In this document: positions 55,174-64,000 of the stretch, one piece after another
Layout: every line of letters begins with the position of its first letter
Numbering within the stretch: position 1 is the first letter of the stretch
Assembly: GCF_007751035.1 (NCBI RefSeq)
Contig: NZ_CP036433.1
Location: forward strand, 5,251,001 to 5,315,000
Origin: Lignipirellula cremea
GTDB lineage: Bacteria; Planctomycetota; Planctomycetia; Pirellulales; Pirellulaceae
Reading direction: 5' to 3'
DNA length: 64,000 nt
Made by a program: the position numbers and the translations under genes
The notes under the pieces: generated by a model
What the model saw: the letters and a program-made list of their open reading frames with translations, nothing else
What the model was told of the DNA's origin: nothing
The model's database searches: none

Positions 55174-57318
55174 TTGGAGTCCCTGTTCCGCAATCCCTGG
55201 CTGCTGCCGGCTTTGGCCGCGCTGCTGTTGCCGCCGCTGATCGAGTGGTTGTTCCGCCGTCGCAAAAAGCAGGTGGAACTGCCGACCATTCGTTTTCTGC
55301 TGAACAACCAGGAGCAGAAAAAGGTCAAGCGACAGGATCGCATTCTGCTGTTGTTGCGTATGCTGGCGATCGGGCTTGTCGTGTTCGGCGTGGCCCGGCC
55401 GTTGTGGCAGCGGGGCTGGATGGGGGCCGCACCGGATCGGAACGTCACGATCCTGCTTGACGGCACCGGCAGCATGAGCCAGCAACGTGATGTATCCGTC
55501 GCTTTCGCCATGGCGCAAAAGAAGGCCGCCGCCGTCGCCCGCGCACTCCCGGCCGGCACGCCTGTGACGGTGCTGCTGCTGGGGCATCGGCTGGAAGTGG
55601 TGCTGGAAAACGAAACCGACCTGCACACGGCCGCCGCCCGGATCGAAGGCTTGCGGCCGACTTCCGGCGCAGCCCCCATGGCGACCGCCCTGGCCTGGGT
55701 CCGTGATCATACGGCCGACCAGCAGGAACGCTCAGAGCTTTATGTTTTTTCCGACTTCCAGAAACACACCTGGATACAAGCCGGTTCCGCCGCCGCCCCC
55801 GCATTGCTCACCGGCCTGGAAGAGAAGTGCGAGACGTTCCTGATCGATGTCGGCGGCGAGCATGCGTTTAACTATGTGGCGACGCAGCTGCGGCCCGAGG
55901 AGTTCGCCATGTCGGCCGGCATGCCGGTTACCTTCCAGACGCTCATTGAGTGCCGCGGCACGCCGCCGGCGGACGCCAAAGCGTCGGTCACGTTCCTGGT
56001 CGACGGCGTCAAGAAAGATGTACGCGAAGTCACGCCAGGCGAGCAGCCGGTCGTGCTGGAGTTCGCCCATCGCTTTCCCGCCGCGGCCGAGTACCTGGTC
56101 GAGGTGGTCGTCGAGGGGGACAACCACCGTCTCGATAATCGCCGGATGTACCTGTGCCGCGTCCCGGAAGAAGTCCAGGTGCTGTTGCTCGACGAAACGG
56201 CCGATGGCCCGGCAGAACCGCAAAGCCTGTTCCTGGCCCGCAGCATCCGTCCCCCGACGCATGCAGCGCTTGAGAAGGTTTCGCATTTTCAGGTCAAAAC
56301 GATCGTCCCGGCCCGCATCTCTTATGAGAACCTGAGCGAGTATGCGGCCATCCTGCTGACAGGAACGCGTCAGTTGACGCCCGGTCTGGCGGCCCAGCTG
56401 GAAACGTACGCGGCCGACGGCGGCTCCCTCTGGATGTTCATGGGCGACACAGTCAACCTGTACGACTACAACCGCCTGCTCTACCGGGACGGCGAAGGCG
56501 TCATGCCGTGCGCGCTGGCGGAGAAGGTCGCGCCGCAGGATGCCGCGGCGAACATCTATCCGCAGTACGGCGACAGCAACCATCCGGCCCTGGTGCAACT
56601 GGCCCGCCTGGCGTCTGACGATCAAACGGCCGTCCTGAAGTATGTCCATATCGACAGCCAGCAGATGGCGGCCTCGGCCCAGGTGGTCGTTTCGCTCAGC
56701 AACGGCGAGCCCGCGATTGTCGAGCGTCCCTTCGGTCGCGGGCGCTCGCTGCTGCTGAACACGTCCGCCGATGCGGGCTGGAGTCGGTTGCCGGCGCTGG
56801 CGGAGTTCGCCATCCTGGTGCAGGAACTGCTCCGGTATGTGGTGGGCGAGCCCGATGCGGCCGTCAACCTGAACGTGGGGGAAACGTTCGAGCAGCCCGT
56901 CTATATCAGCACGCAACATCTGCTGCTGCGCTACCCGGACGGCTCCAAAGAACGCCTGCGGCCCCGCCGACGCAGCGCCGACCAGGACGAATTTGAGGTC
57001 CTGTTCGACAATACCACGCAGCAAGGGCTGTACGAGATTGAAACGATCGAGGAAGTGCTTCCCCGGAGGCGGTTCGTCGTGAATCCGTCCGCGGCCGAGT
57101 CGGATCTGTCCCGCTTGAGCCAGGCCGACTTCCGCGAAACGTTCCCGGCCGGCGGCTGGAGCTGGATTGGCTCGGGCGTGTCGGTGGCCGACATGGCGGC
57201 TGACTTGCATACGGTGACGGAAATTTCGCCGTGGATCTTTGGGGCGCTGGCCGCGATGCTGGCGATCGAAACCTTACTGGCCTGGCGGTTCGGCCGCCGG
57301 CGAGGGCTAACGGCATGA
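55174..57318 (+). CDS. BatA/VWA membrane protein
   Basis: 714 residues starting at TTG 55174, supported by GAGGA five bases before it. It has the N-terminal BatA-type segment (NPWLLPALAALLLPPLIEWLFRRR with a second membrane helix near 65-80), then a von Willebrand factor A domain with a nearly complete MIDAS site (LLDGTGSMS) and further strand patterns, followed by a large periplasmic part and a final membrane helix (about 690-708). Proteins like this sit beside MoxR ATPases in the Bat (aerotolerance) clusters; no MoxR or DUF58 gene is in view. The next gene overlaps by 4 bases (ATGA), so expression is coupled. Confidence 0.87.
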   Translation: MESLFRNPWLLPALAALLLPPLIEWLFRRRKKQVELPTIRFLLNNQEQKKVKRQDRILLLLRMLAIGLVVFGVARPLWQRGWMGAAPDRNVTILLDGTGSMSQQRDVSVAFAMAQKKAAAVARALPAGTPVTVLLLGHRLEVVLENETDLHTAAARIEGLRPTSGAAPMATALAWVRDHTADQQERSELYVFSDFQKHTWIQAGSAAAPALLTGLEEKCETFLIDVGGEHAFNYVATQLRPEEFAMSAGMPVTFQTLIECRGTPPADAKASVTFLVDGVKKDVREVTPGEQPVVLEFAHRFPAAAEYLVEVVVEGDNHRLDNRRMYLCRVPEEVQVLLLDETADGPAEPQSLFLARSIRPPTHAALEKVSHFQVKTIVPARISYENLSEYAAILLTGTRQLTPGLAAQLETYAADGGSLWMFMGDTVNLYDYNRLLYRDGEGVMPCALAEKVAPQDAAANIYPQYGDSNHPALVQLARLASDDQTAVLKYVHIDSQQMAASAQVVVSLSNGEPAIVERPFGRGRSLLLNTSADAGWSRLPALAEFAILVQELLRYVVGEPDAAVNLNVGETFEQPVYISTQHLLLRYPDGSKERLRPRRRSADQDEFEVLFDNTTQQGLYEIETIEEVLPRRRFVVNPSAAESDLSRLSQADFRETFPAGGWSWIGSGVSVADMAADLHTVTEISPWIFGALAAMLAIETLLAWRFGRRRGLTA

Positions 57319-59678
57319 TGACCTCGCTGACATCGCCGCAGGGGCTGCTCTGGATCGGCATCGCCGCCGCCGCGTTACTTGTTTTCTACACCTTCGTGCT
57401 GGTCCGCGAAGGACGCTCCGCGGCCCGCCTCAACGGCGGCCAGACCGCACTGCTGTGGCTGCTGCGGCTGGGCGTGGCGGCGATTGCCCTGGTCGCACTG
57501 GCTCGGCCTGCCGTTCAGCATGTGCGCACGGAAACCCGGCTGCCGACGGCGCCGATTTTGATCGACGAATCGCTCAGCATGAACTTCCCCGCCAGTCGTG
57601 AGAATCCCCTGCTGCAGTCCGTTCCTGTCAGCGAACGCACCCGTTTCCGCGGAGCCCAGGCGGCCGTGGAGGCGTTGCAGAAAAAGCTCAGCGGCACGCA
57701 TCGCGTGCGGGTGTACGCCTTTTCCGACTCGCTGCAGTTGCTGAAAGAGGTTCCCTTCCGTGCCGATGAGCAGCAGCCGGCGCTCTCCGCCCAGGACATT
57801 TTTGCGGATCATGAGCAGCCGACGGGCGCCTATTCCAATGTGGGCGATGCGGTCAGCGAGGTGCTGCGGGATCTGTCGGGCGAGAAGGTCGCCGGCATGA
57901 TCGTGCTCAGCGACGGACGTCAGACGGGCGGGCTCGATCTGCAAAGGGCGGCCGACGACGCGGAAGCGGCGAAGGTTCCCGTTCATACGATCACGCTGGG
58001 AACCGAGTTCCCGCTCCGCGACTTGCGGATCGACGAAGTGCTCGCCGGCGCCGAGGCCAGCCTGGGCGATGTGCTCACCTTTCATGGGAAGCTCAACAAC
58101 CAGATCAGCTCGTCCCTCACCACGCGACTACTGCTGGAAGAGAAAGACGGCGAGAACCCTGACGCCGAGTATCGCGAGGTGGCCGCCCGGAACCTGCAGC
58201 TCCTCCGCGGCCCTCACCAGACCTCACTGGCCGTGATCCCCGAGACCGAAGGCGTCCGCCGTTTTCGCCTGTCCGTGCCGGAACAGGCCGATGAAGTCGA
58301 TTTGGAAAATAACGTCGTGGAGCTGACCGTCAAGGTCGTCAAACGGACCCTCAAGGCGCTGCTGATCGCCGGCGAACCTTCCCGCGAGTTCCATTACATC
58401 ACGCCCGCCCTGCTGAGGGATCCGATCATCGAGCTTTCCTGTTTTCTCCAGGCGGCCGACGTCGACTACACGCAGCAAGGAAATGTGGTCATCGAACGAC
58501 TGCCGGCCACGGTGAAAGAATGGAGCCAGTACGACGTGGCGATCCTGCTCGATGTCGACCCCAACGGGATCACCACGCAGCAACTGGCCGGGCTGGAGAA
58601 CATGGTCAGCAACGGCGGCGGCCTGGTGATCATCGCCGGCAGAGCCAACGGCCTGGCCCGCCTGGTGCAAGTGCATGCGGCCCGGATCCGCGGCCTGCTG
58701 CCGGTGGAGGTCGACAAGAACTTGCACCTGAACCACGATCAGACTTTTGACAAACCGTTTCATATCAGCCGCACCTCACAAGGCCGCAATCACCCCGTGC
58801 TGATGGCGTCGGCCAATGGCGAACTGAACCAGCAGACCTGGGACACCTTTGGCGAGCTGGACTTCTACTGGCGGCATCCTGTGCAGGGAGTTAAACCGAA
58901 GGCGATCGCCCTGCTGGAAGAAAGCGACGCCAGCAGCGCCGGCGACGGCGTGCTGATGGCGATCCAGCGGTATGTCGACGGGGCCGTCTTCTTCGCCGCC
59001 GTCGACAGCATGTGGCGCTGGCGATACCCGCACGAAAGTTACGACTATGACCGCTTCTGGTCGCGCGTGGTGCGTTACCTGGGCGAGGCTCGCCTGCTTG
59101 GAGCCCAGCAGCAGGTTTCCCTGGCGACCGATCGTCGATCTTATAGCCCGGGAGAAGACGTGGCGATTGAGTTGCGCGTGCTGGACCCGGCGCTCATGTC
59201 CCAACTGGCGGGAGAGCCCATCTATGTGACGATCGCCAGCGAAGGCGCCGAGGAATACAAAACGCCGCTGCTGCCCGACGACCGCGGCGAGCAGTTGTAC
59301 CGCGGTGAGTATCGCGCCCGGCGACTGGGCACGATGACCCTGCGGGCCCAGCAGGCAGCTCCTGACGCCGACTCGGAAGCGAAACCGCTGTTTGATGTGA
59401 GCCATGCTTTCGACGTACGCATGCAATCGCTGGAGAACGCCGATACGAGCGCTGATCTGGCGGCGATGCAGCAACTGGCCAAGGGGACCGGCGGGCTCTA
59501 TCTGGATTATCACACGCTGGATCAATGGGAAACTGTCGCGGCCGCGCTGCCCTCCGATCCGCAAATTCTGACCGAGACCATTACCGCCGAAGTCTGGGAC
59601 GGGTGGCTGCTGCTGGCGTTGTTCGTCGGCCTGGTTTCCTGCGAGCTCAGCCTGCGAAAATGGTGGGGACTACTATGA
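57315..59678 (+). CDS. second membrane VWA-domain protein
   Basis: 787 residues, starting at ATG 57315 inside the stop of the previous gene (4-base overlap). Two N-terminal membrane helices (about 10-30 and 45-65) precede a VWA-like domain whose MIDAS is degenerate (DESLSMNF), then a long extracellular or periplasmic beta-rich region and a last membrane helix near the C-terminus (LLLALFVGLVSCEL). The layout resembles the previous product, so the two may form a membrane complex. The C-terminus overlaps the start of the toroid gene by 4 bases. Confidence 0.85.
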   Translation: MMTSLTSPQGLLWIGIAAAALLVFYTFVLVREGRSAARLNGGQTALLWLLRLGVAAIALVALARPAVQHVRTETRLPTAPILIDESLSMNFPASRENPLLQSVPVSERTRFRGAQAAVEALQKKLSGTHRVRVYAFSDSLQLLKEVPFRADEQQPALSAQDIFADHEQPTGAYSNVGDAVSEVLRDLSGEKVAGMIVLSDGRQTGGLDLQRAADDAEAAKVPVHTITLGTEFPLRDLRIDEVLAGAEASLGDVLTFHGKLNNQISSSLTTRLLLEEKDGENPDAEYREVAARNLQLLRGPHQTSLAVIPETEGVRRFRLSVPEQADEVDLENNVVELTVKVVKRTLKALLIAGEPSREFHYITPALLRDPIIELSCFLQAADVDYTQQGNVVIERLPATVKEWSQYDVAILLDVDPNGITTQQLAGLENMVSNGGGLVIIAGRANGLARLVQVHAARIRGLLPVEVDKNLHLNHDQTFDKPFHISRTSQGRNHPVLMASANGELNQQTWDTFGELDFYWRHPVQGVKPKAIALLEESDASSAGDGVLMAIQRYVDGAVFFAAVDSMWRWRYPHESYDYDRFWSRVVRYLGEARLLGAQQQVSLATDRRSYSPGEDVAIELRVLDPALMSQLAGEPIYVTIASEGAEEYKTPLLPDDRGEQLYRGEYRARRLGTMTLRAQQAAPDADSEAKPLFDVSHAFDVRMQSLENADTSADLAAMQQLAKGTGGLYLDYHTLDQWETVAAALPSDPQILTETITAEVWDGWLLLALFVGLVSCELSLRKWWGLL

Positions 59679-60874
59679 GAATTCCAACCGCCTGGAGCGC
59701 CCTGCTTCTTGCCTTGCTGGCGACCATCTGGCTGGGCTATGCCACGGGTCCCTTAGCGCAAGAACCGGCGTCAGCCAAGACGGCCAATGCCGACGCGGAA
59801 GCAGAGGCCGAGGCGCAGCGTCTGCTGGCCGAACAGGAACGGCGCCGCGGCCCCACTTCCCCCGGGCTCGATCCGGCCTTCCTGGTGCTCCCCAGGGCGC
59901 CGCAGGCCAGCGAGATGGCCCGGGAACTGCTTACCGACGACGTCGTACAAATGAGCCAGCAGGCGCTCGACTTCATCGCCGCCCAGCAGGATCCCGACGG
60001 CGGCTGGTCGGATACGCAATTCGCCTCCAACACAGGCGTCACCGCGCTCTGCTGCCTGTCGCTGATGGCCGAAGGCAGTCGTCCCCGGGCCGGTCGTTAT
60101 GGCCGGCAACTGGATCGCGGTCTGGAATTCCTCCTCAAAAACGTCCAGGCCAGCGGCGCGATCGCTGGCAAAGGGAGCAATCCGTACGGCCCCGGCTATG
60201 AACATGCGCTGTCGACCCTGGCGCTGGTCCTGGCGTACGGCGACATGCCCTGGCGACCCGAACTGCGGGACGTTATCTCCCAGGCCGTGCAGCTGCTCCT
60301 GCGTAGCCAGCGGCTCGACGGGGGCTGGCGATACCAGCTCAGCCGGGAAGGGCACAGCGATATGTCGGTCACGGCGAATGTGCTCTGGGTGCTGCGGACC
60401 GCCAAGAAGGCCGGCTTCACCGTACCGCGGGAGGCGATCGGCCAGGGGGTCGCCTTTGTGGAGAAGTGCGCGCTGCCCGACGGCCACTTCCGTTATCGGG
60501 CCTTCGGTATTGAAGCGGCCCCCAGCCTGGGCGGGACCGGCGTGATTGCTTTGTCCAACAACGGGCAGCTGGATCATCCGCTGATTGCGCCGGCGCGGGA
60601 TAAGATCGTTTACGAGTATGGCCGCTACACCATCGCCGACCTGCAGGAGCGGCGGTACTTTGTCTTCGGCTGTTTTTACGCCAGTCTGGCCGTTTACAGC
60701 TGCGGCGACGAGTACTGGATCCCCTGGTTCAAAAAGGCGTCGACCGTGCTGGCGGCCATGCAGCGGACCGACGGCGATTTTCCCGATCAGCTCGACAATC
60801 ACGTGTACCCGACTGCCATGGCGGCCATGGTGCTGCTCGCTCCCCGCGGTTACCTGCCGCTGTACGAGCGTTAG
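59675..60874 (+). CDS. secreted alpha-alpha toroid protein (squalene-hopene-cyclase-like repeats)
   Basis: 399 residues from ATG 59675, overlapping the previous stop by four bases. A signal peptide (SALLLALLATIWLGYATGP) leads to helical repeats with the QW-type pattern: QQDPDGGWSDTQFASNTGVTALCCL, QRLDGGWRYQLSREGHSDMSVTANVLWVL and QRTDGDFPDQLDNHVYPTAMAAMVLLA. These are typical of the terpenoid cyclase/protein prenyltransferase toroid. The catalytic DxDD motif of squalene-hopene cyclases is not seen, so catalysis as a terpene cyclase is unlikely; a binding role is more plausible. It completes the three-gene VWA unit. Confidence 0.85.
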   Translation: MRIPTAWSALLLALLATIWLGYATGPLAQEPASAKTANADAEAEAEAQRLLAEQERRRGPTSPGLDPAFLVLPRAPQASEMARELLTDDVVQMSQQALDFIAAQQDPDGGWSDTQFASNTGVTALCCLSLMAEGSRPRAGRYGRQLDRGLEFLLKNVQASGAIAGKGSNPYGPGYEHALSTLALVLAYGDMPWRPELRDVISQAVQLLLRSQRLDGGWRYQLSREGHSDMSVTANVLWVLRTAKKAGFTVPREAIGQGVAFVEKCALPDGHFRYRAFGIEAAPSLGGTGVIALSNNGQLDHPLIAPARDKIVYEYGRYTIADLQERRYFVFGCFYASLAVYSCGDEYWIPWFKKASTVLAAMQRTDGDFPDQLDNHVYPTAMAAMVLLAPRGYLPLYER

Positions 60875-60946
60875 ACCAGGCGATATTTGCGTTCAAGTGT
60901 TCCCCGCGACTCTGACAACCAACCGTCAAAAGATCCGGCAATTCGA

Positions 60947-63886
60947 ATGAAACGAATTCCTAACCGCCTGAAGACAACCTTGCTCCCGCGATGGACCTTT
61001 CGTCGCGCCGCAGGGCTGCTCGCACTGACGATGCTGGCCAGCCTCGTTGCGTTTGACGGTCGTTCTGCAGTCGGCGGCGAAGCGGAGGAAGAGTTCCGCG
61101 TCAAACGGGAAGAACGTTTCGAATTCTCCCAGCCGCCGGTGATCGCGGTCCAGGGCGACCGGGTTGAGATCCGCTTCACTGCAGCCGCGTTCTGCGATGC
61201 AACGGTCGCGATTGAGGACGCCGAAGGGAACATTGTTCGGCACCTGGCTTGCGGCCTGCTCGGCTCGTCGGCCCCTGCGCCGTTCCAGCCATCGTTGTTA
61301 TCGCAAGTGCTGTTGTGGGACGGCAAGAACGACCAGGGCCGGTACGTGGATCAGCGGGACAATCTGATCGTGCGCGTCTCGCTGGGACTCAAAGCGCAGT
61401 TCGAACGCACGTTGTACTGGGAGCCGAAGAAGCGTATCGGAAAAGGGAATTCACCGCTAATCGCTCCACGGCCCGAAGGGGTATATGTGTTTGAAGGGGA
61501 AGGCGTCGATCACATGCGACTGTTCGAGCACAACGGCGACTACGTCCGCACCGTGTATCCATTCCCGGCCGAAAATCTCGAGGAAGTGGTCGGCCTGGAC
61601 CGGCAGATTTTCCCGCAGTCGGGCCGCCTGTTGCCGGTGAAGCACGGGCCCAAACATCACAGCACGCTGCTCACCTCGGGCGACAACATGCTGAAGTCGC
61701 CCGGCAAGTACGGCTCGGCCGCAACGGCCATGGCGGTCCACGGCGACCGCATCCTGCTGGCTGGCGTCAAGGTGAATCGACTCTCTACCGTCGGCGGTTC
61801 TACGGGGAAGAATCTAGAGGGACCGGTCGTTAGTTTCGAGCAGCAACCAGCCAGCTCGACCGCCAACGCCGACCTGACCGCGGCGCCGCGGTCGGCCGCC
61901 CTGAGTCCCGACGGACGCTGGCTGTACCTGACCGGCTATGTCTGGAACCGAGGTTATCCCCGCGGCCATGCCTGGCTGCATGGCGTGGCGCGGCTTGACC
62001 TGCAGCACGACGACGCGCCGCTGGAAACGTTTGCCGGCCGCCTGGAGCGGGAAGCCGACGGCGTGGATCCGGGCCAGTTCCGCTGCCCCACCTCGGTCGC
62101 CTGCGATGCGGCAGGGCAGGTGTATGTGGCCGACTACATGAACGACCGGATCCAGGTTTTCGCTCCCGACGGCAAGCATTTGAAGTCGATCACCCATTCC
62201 AGGCCGAGCGTGCTGCAGGTCGATCCCGAATCGGGCCAGATTTACGTGTTCAGCTGGTTCCTGATCAACCGCTTCCTTAAGAATACGGACCGCATCCCGG
62301 CGCAGTACGCCCGGCTGGGACCGCTGGCAGATCCTAGAGTGCAGTTCACGGCTCCGCTGCCGCTGAATAACTACAAGGATCGCATTGGCCTGCGCTGGAC
62401 CGGTCTGGAGTACAACGCGGCCGTCGATACGTTCGCCCAGCCAGCCGCCATCTGGCTGGTTCCCGGCAAGCCCGGCACGACGGAGCAGCTGCAGATTCTC
62501 CGCGGTCTGGGAGGCGGCGAGGCCGACGCCAGGCTGGCCCATCTGCGAATCCTGGAAGAAGGCCCGGAAGAGCTCGTTCTGCGGCGAGACTTTGGCGAAG
62601 AGACAGCCCGCTCGGTTGTCCGTACTAAACCGCCCGTTATTTCCCGCCAGCGGCTATACGTCAATCCGGCCAGCGGAAAACTGTACCTGGGCGAAGGCGA
62701 CTCGGGCGTCAACAAGTCTTTCGAGGAACTGCTGGAGATCGACCCCAACACGGGCGACATTCGCGTGGTTCCCCTGCCGTTCACAGCCGAGGACATCTGC
62801 TTTGGCGTCAACGGGGCCGCGTACCTGCGGACCGATACGATCGTCGGCCGGTACGACAGTCGCACCTGGCGGGAGATCCCCTGGGATTACGGCGAGGAAC
62901 GCACCCAGGAAGGTTTCGATCCATCAGTCAAGTCGGCTTCGCTGGTCTCCGCCCTGGTCCTGCCTGCGGAAGGACGCCCGGCCTACTTTCACATGGGCGG
63001 TATGTGCATTTCGCCGCGAGGAGAACTGGCGGTCGCCTGCTTTAACACAGGGAAACCGTTGGACCGCCGAGAGTTCCAGTCCGATGGCAGCCTGTCCAAA
63101 CGCTGGGCCTCCACGGCAGGCCGGAAGTATCTGCCGAGCTTGTATCCGGGCCGCGTGCGGTACGGCGAAGTGCACGTCTGGGATGTACACGGCCAGCTGA
63201 TCCACGAGGACGCCGTGCCCGGCCTGGGAGCGACGGACGGCATCGCCATCGACAAACAGGGCAATCTCTACGCCCTGGCCTCGGCCCATCGGTTGTTCGG
63301 GGGCGAACCGTACTTTTTACCCTGGACGGAAACGCTCTTCAAAATCTCGCCGTCGGCAGGCAAACTGGTCGCCGGCAGCGATCGGGCGAACATTCCCGCC
63401 GAGAAACACAACCTGCCCGAGCGTTCGCCCGACATGGCCAACCACACGCTGCAGAAGGTCTGGATCGAAGGCGCCGACTGGAAGTACGGCGGCGTTGGTT
63501 TCGGTTCGCAAACGGGCGGATGCGTCTGCTGGAACGCCCGCTTCGCTCTCGACTATTTCGACCGTGTGTTCGCCCCCGAGGTTGACCACTTCACCGTGGC
63601 GGTGCTGGATTCGTCCGGGAACCTGCTGCTCCGCATTGGCGACTATGGCAACGTCGACGATGGCCTGCCGCTGGTCAAACAGGGCGGACCAGCCGACCCG
63701 CGATCGATCGGCGGTGATGAAACGGCCCTGTTCCACGCGGCCTATGTGGCCAGCCATACGGATCACCGCCTGTTCATCGCCGACGCCGGCAACCGCCGGA
63801 TTCTCAGCGTGAAGCTCGACTACCACGCCACCCGCCGCCTGCCGTTGTCTTCCCTGCCTGCCCCTGCCGTCGCTCCTGGAAAGTAA
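60947..63886 (+). CDS. large secreted NHL/propeller-like protein
   Basis: 979 residues from ATG 60947, with a long N-terminal Arg/Lys stretch before a hydrophobic segment (AAGLLALTMLASLVAF) that may be a signal-anchor or signal peptide. It contains propeller strands like NHL/SMP-30 proteins (GQVYVADYMNDRIQVFAPDGKHLKSI, GNLYALASAHRLFG, HRLFIADAGNRRILSVKL) spread over the length, at least seven recognisable blades. No catalytic residue pattern was found. It follows the toroid gene by about 70 bases on the same strand and is probably co-transcribed. Confidence 0.82.
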   Translation: MKRIPNRLKTTLLPRWTFRRAAGLLALTMLASLVAFDGRSAVGGEAEEEFRVKREERFEFSQPPVIAVQGDRVEIRFTAAAFCDATVAIEDAEGNIVRHLACGLLGSSAPAPFQPSLLSQVLLWDGKNDQGRYVDQRDNLIVRVSLGLKAQFERTLYWEPKKRIGKGNSPLIAPRPEGVYVFEGEGVDHMRLFEHNGDYVRTVYPFPAENLEEVVGLDRQIFPQSGRLLPVKHGPKHHSTLLTSGDNMLKSPGKYGSAATAMAVHGDRILLAGVKVNRLSTVGGSTGKNLEGPVVSFEQQPASSTANADLTAAPRSAALSPDGRWLYLTGYVWNRGYPRGHAWLHGVARLDLQHDDAPLETFAGRLEREADGVDPGQFRCPTSVACDAAGQVYVADYMNDRIQVFAPDGKHLKSITHSRPSVLQVDPESGQIYVFSWFLINRFLKNTDRIPAQYARLGPLADPRVQFTAPLPLNNYKDRIGLRWTGLEYNAAVDTFAQPAAIWLVPGKPGTTEQLQILRGLGGGEADARLAHLRILEEGPEELVLRRDFGEETARSVVRTKPPVISRQRLYVNPASGKLYLGEGDSGVNKSFEELLEIDPNTGDIRVVPLPFTAEDICFGVNGAAYLRTDTIVGRYDSRTWREIPWDYGEERTQEGFDPSVKSASLVSALVLPAEGRPAYFHMGGMCISPRGELAVACFNTGKPLDRREFQSDGSLSKRWASTAGRKYLPSLYPGRVRYGEVHVWDVHGQLIHEDAVPGLGATDGIAIDKQGNLYALASAHRLFGGEPYFLPWTETLFKISPSAGKLVAGSDRANIPAEKHNLPERSPDMANHTLQKVWIEGADWKYGGVGFGSQTGGCVCWNARFALDYFDRVFAPEVDHFTVAVLDSSGNLLLRIGDYGNVDDGLPLVKQGGPADPRSIGGDETALFHAAYVASHTDHRLFIADAGNRRILSVKLDYHATRRLPLSSLPAPAVAPGK

Positions 63887-63896
63887 AGGGATATCC

Positions 63897-64000
63897 ATGC
63901 CGAATCCAAACCGATCCCGCACGCCAGGCCCACGGACGCTGGCGATCTTTTTGACGGCCGCCTGCCTCGCATGTTCCGCCGGACAAACGTCGCGTGCGGC
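63897..64000 (+). CDS. exported protein, 5' end only
   Basis: The frame starts at ATG 63897 (AAGGG upstream) and runs off the window. About 34 residues are visible: a Pro/Arg-rich start followed by a hydrophobic stretch (TLAIFLTAACLACSAG), a lipoprotein-like signal with a possible lipobox (LAC). Nothing can be said of the mature protein. It lies 10 bases after the NHL-like gene, so it probably shares its operon. Confidence 0.6.
   Translation, partial: MPNPNRSRTPGPRTLAIFLTAACLACSAGQTSRA

Overview
The window looks like chromosomal DNA of a planctomycete, probably of the Pirellulales type; this is inferred from gene content, as no database search was possible. The DNA is GC-rich. Typical planctomycete signs are a secreted protein with the N-terminal LEPR-type sorting motif, a PVC-type membrane-bound dehydrogenase-like protein, BatA/VWA membrane proteins, FloA, several secreted beta-propeller (NHL, YVTN, SMP-30) proteins, a planctomycete-style Ser/Thr kinase, and genes of archaeal-type one-carbon cofactor synthesis. 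I see about 40 genes, no tRNA or rRNA, no CRISPR array, no insertion sequence and no prophage.

Layout. 1-1.9 kb: the 3' end of an unknown gene and a secreted LRR-PDZ protein. 2.0-7.4 kb (minus): a three-gene operon in which every product carries an HlyD-type membrane-fusion module, joined respectively to GAF domains, to nothing, and to a PqqD-like plus site-2-protease (M50) unit. 8.1-10.4 kb (minus): a large secreted animal-type heme peroxidase. 11-13.6 kb: a divergent pair, a primary-type sigma factor and a short GspE/PilB-like ATPase. 13.7-16.5 kb: a duplicated ABC-2 permease and a lipoprotein. 16.9-25.7 kb: dnaE, a fused 5-oxoprolinase and an NHL-repeat protein. 26.3-30 kb: an isolated dnaA, then an ECF sigma/putative anti-sigma pair and a secreted protein. 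30-37 kb: mostly secreted or membrane proteins of unknown role plus a DCC oxidoreductase. 37.2-40.5 kb (minus): a diheme cytochrome/beta-propeller protein and hisS. 41.1-45.2 kb: a Ser/Thr kinase fused to an Hsp70/DnaK module, then an SHD1-transglutaminase protein. 45.6-50.5 kb: a TatD-like hydrolase facing a minus-strand operon resembling methylofuran synthesis (mfnE, mfnF, mfnD) with an SMP-30 gene at its head. 50.6-54.8 kb: thrS, floA and an FGE-like protein. 55.2-60.9 kb: three genes with 4-base overlaps (BatA/VWA, VWA, secreted alpha-toroid). 60.9-64 kb: a large NHL-like protein and the start of another exported protein.

Most notable items: (a) the kinase-Hsp70 single-chain fusion; (b) the three-HlyD operon with an embedded M50 protease but no ABC ATPase or TolC in view, next to the LEPR-type peroxidase; (c) a dispersed intergenic repeat of about 205 bp present near 7.8 kb and, inverted, near 33.6 kb, with partial copies beside each; (d) the methylofuran-type operon; (e) the translationally coupled VWA/VWA/toroid operon. 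The other genes are ordinary housekeeping or lineage-specific secreted proteins.
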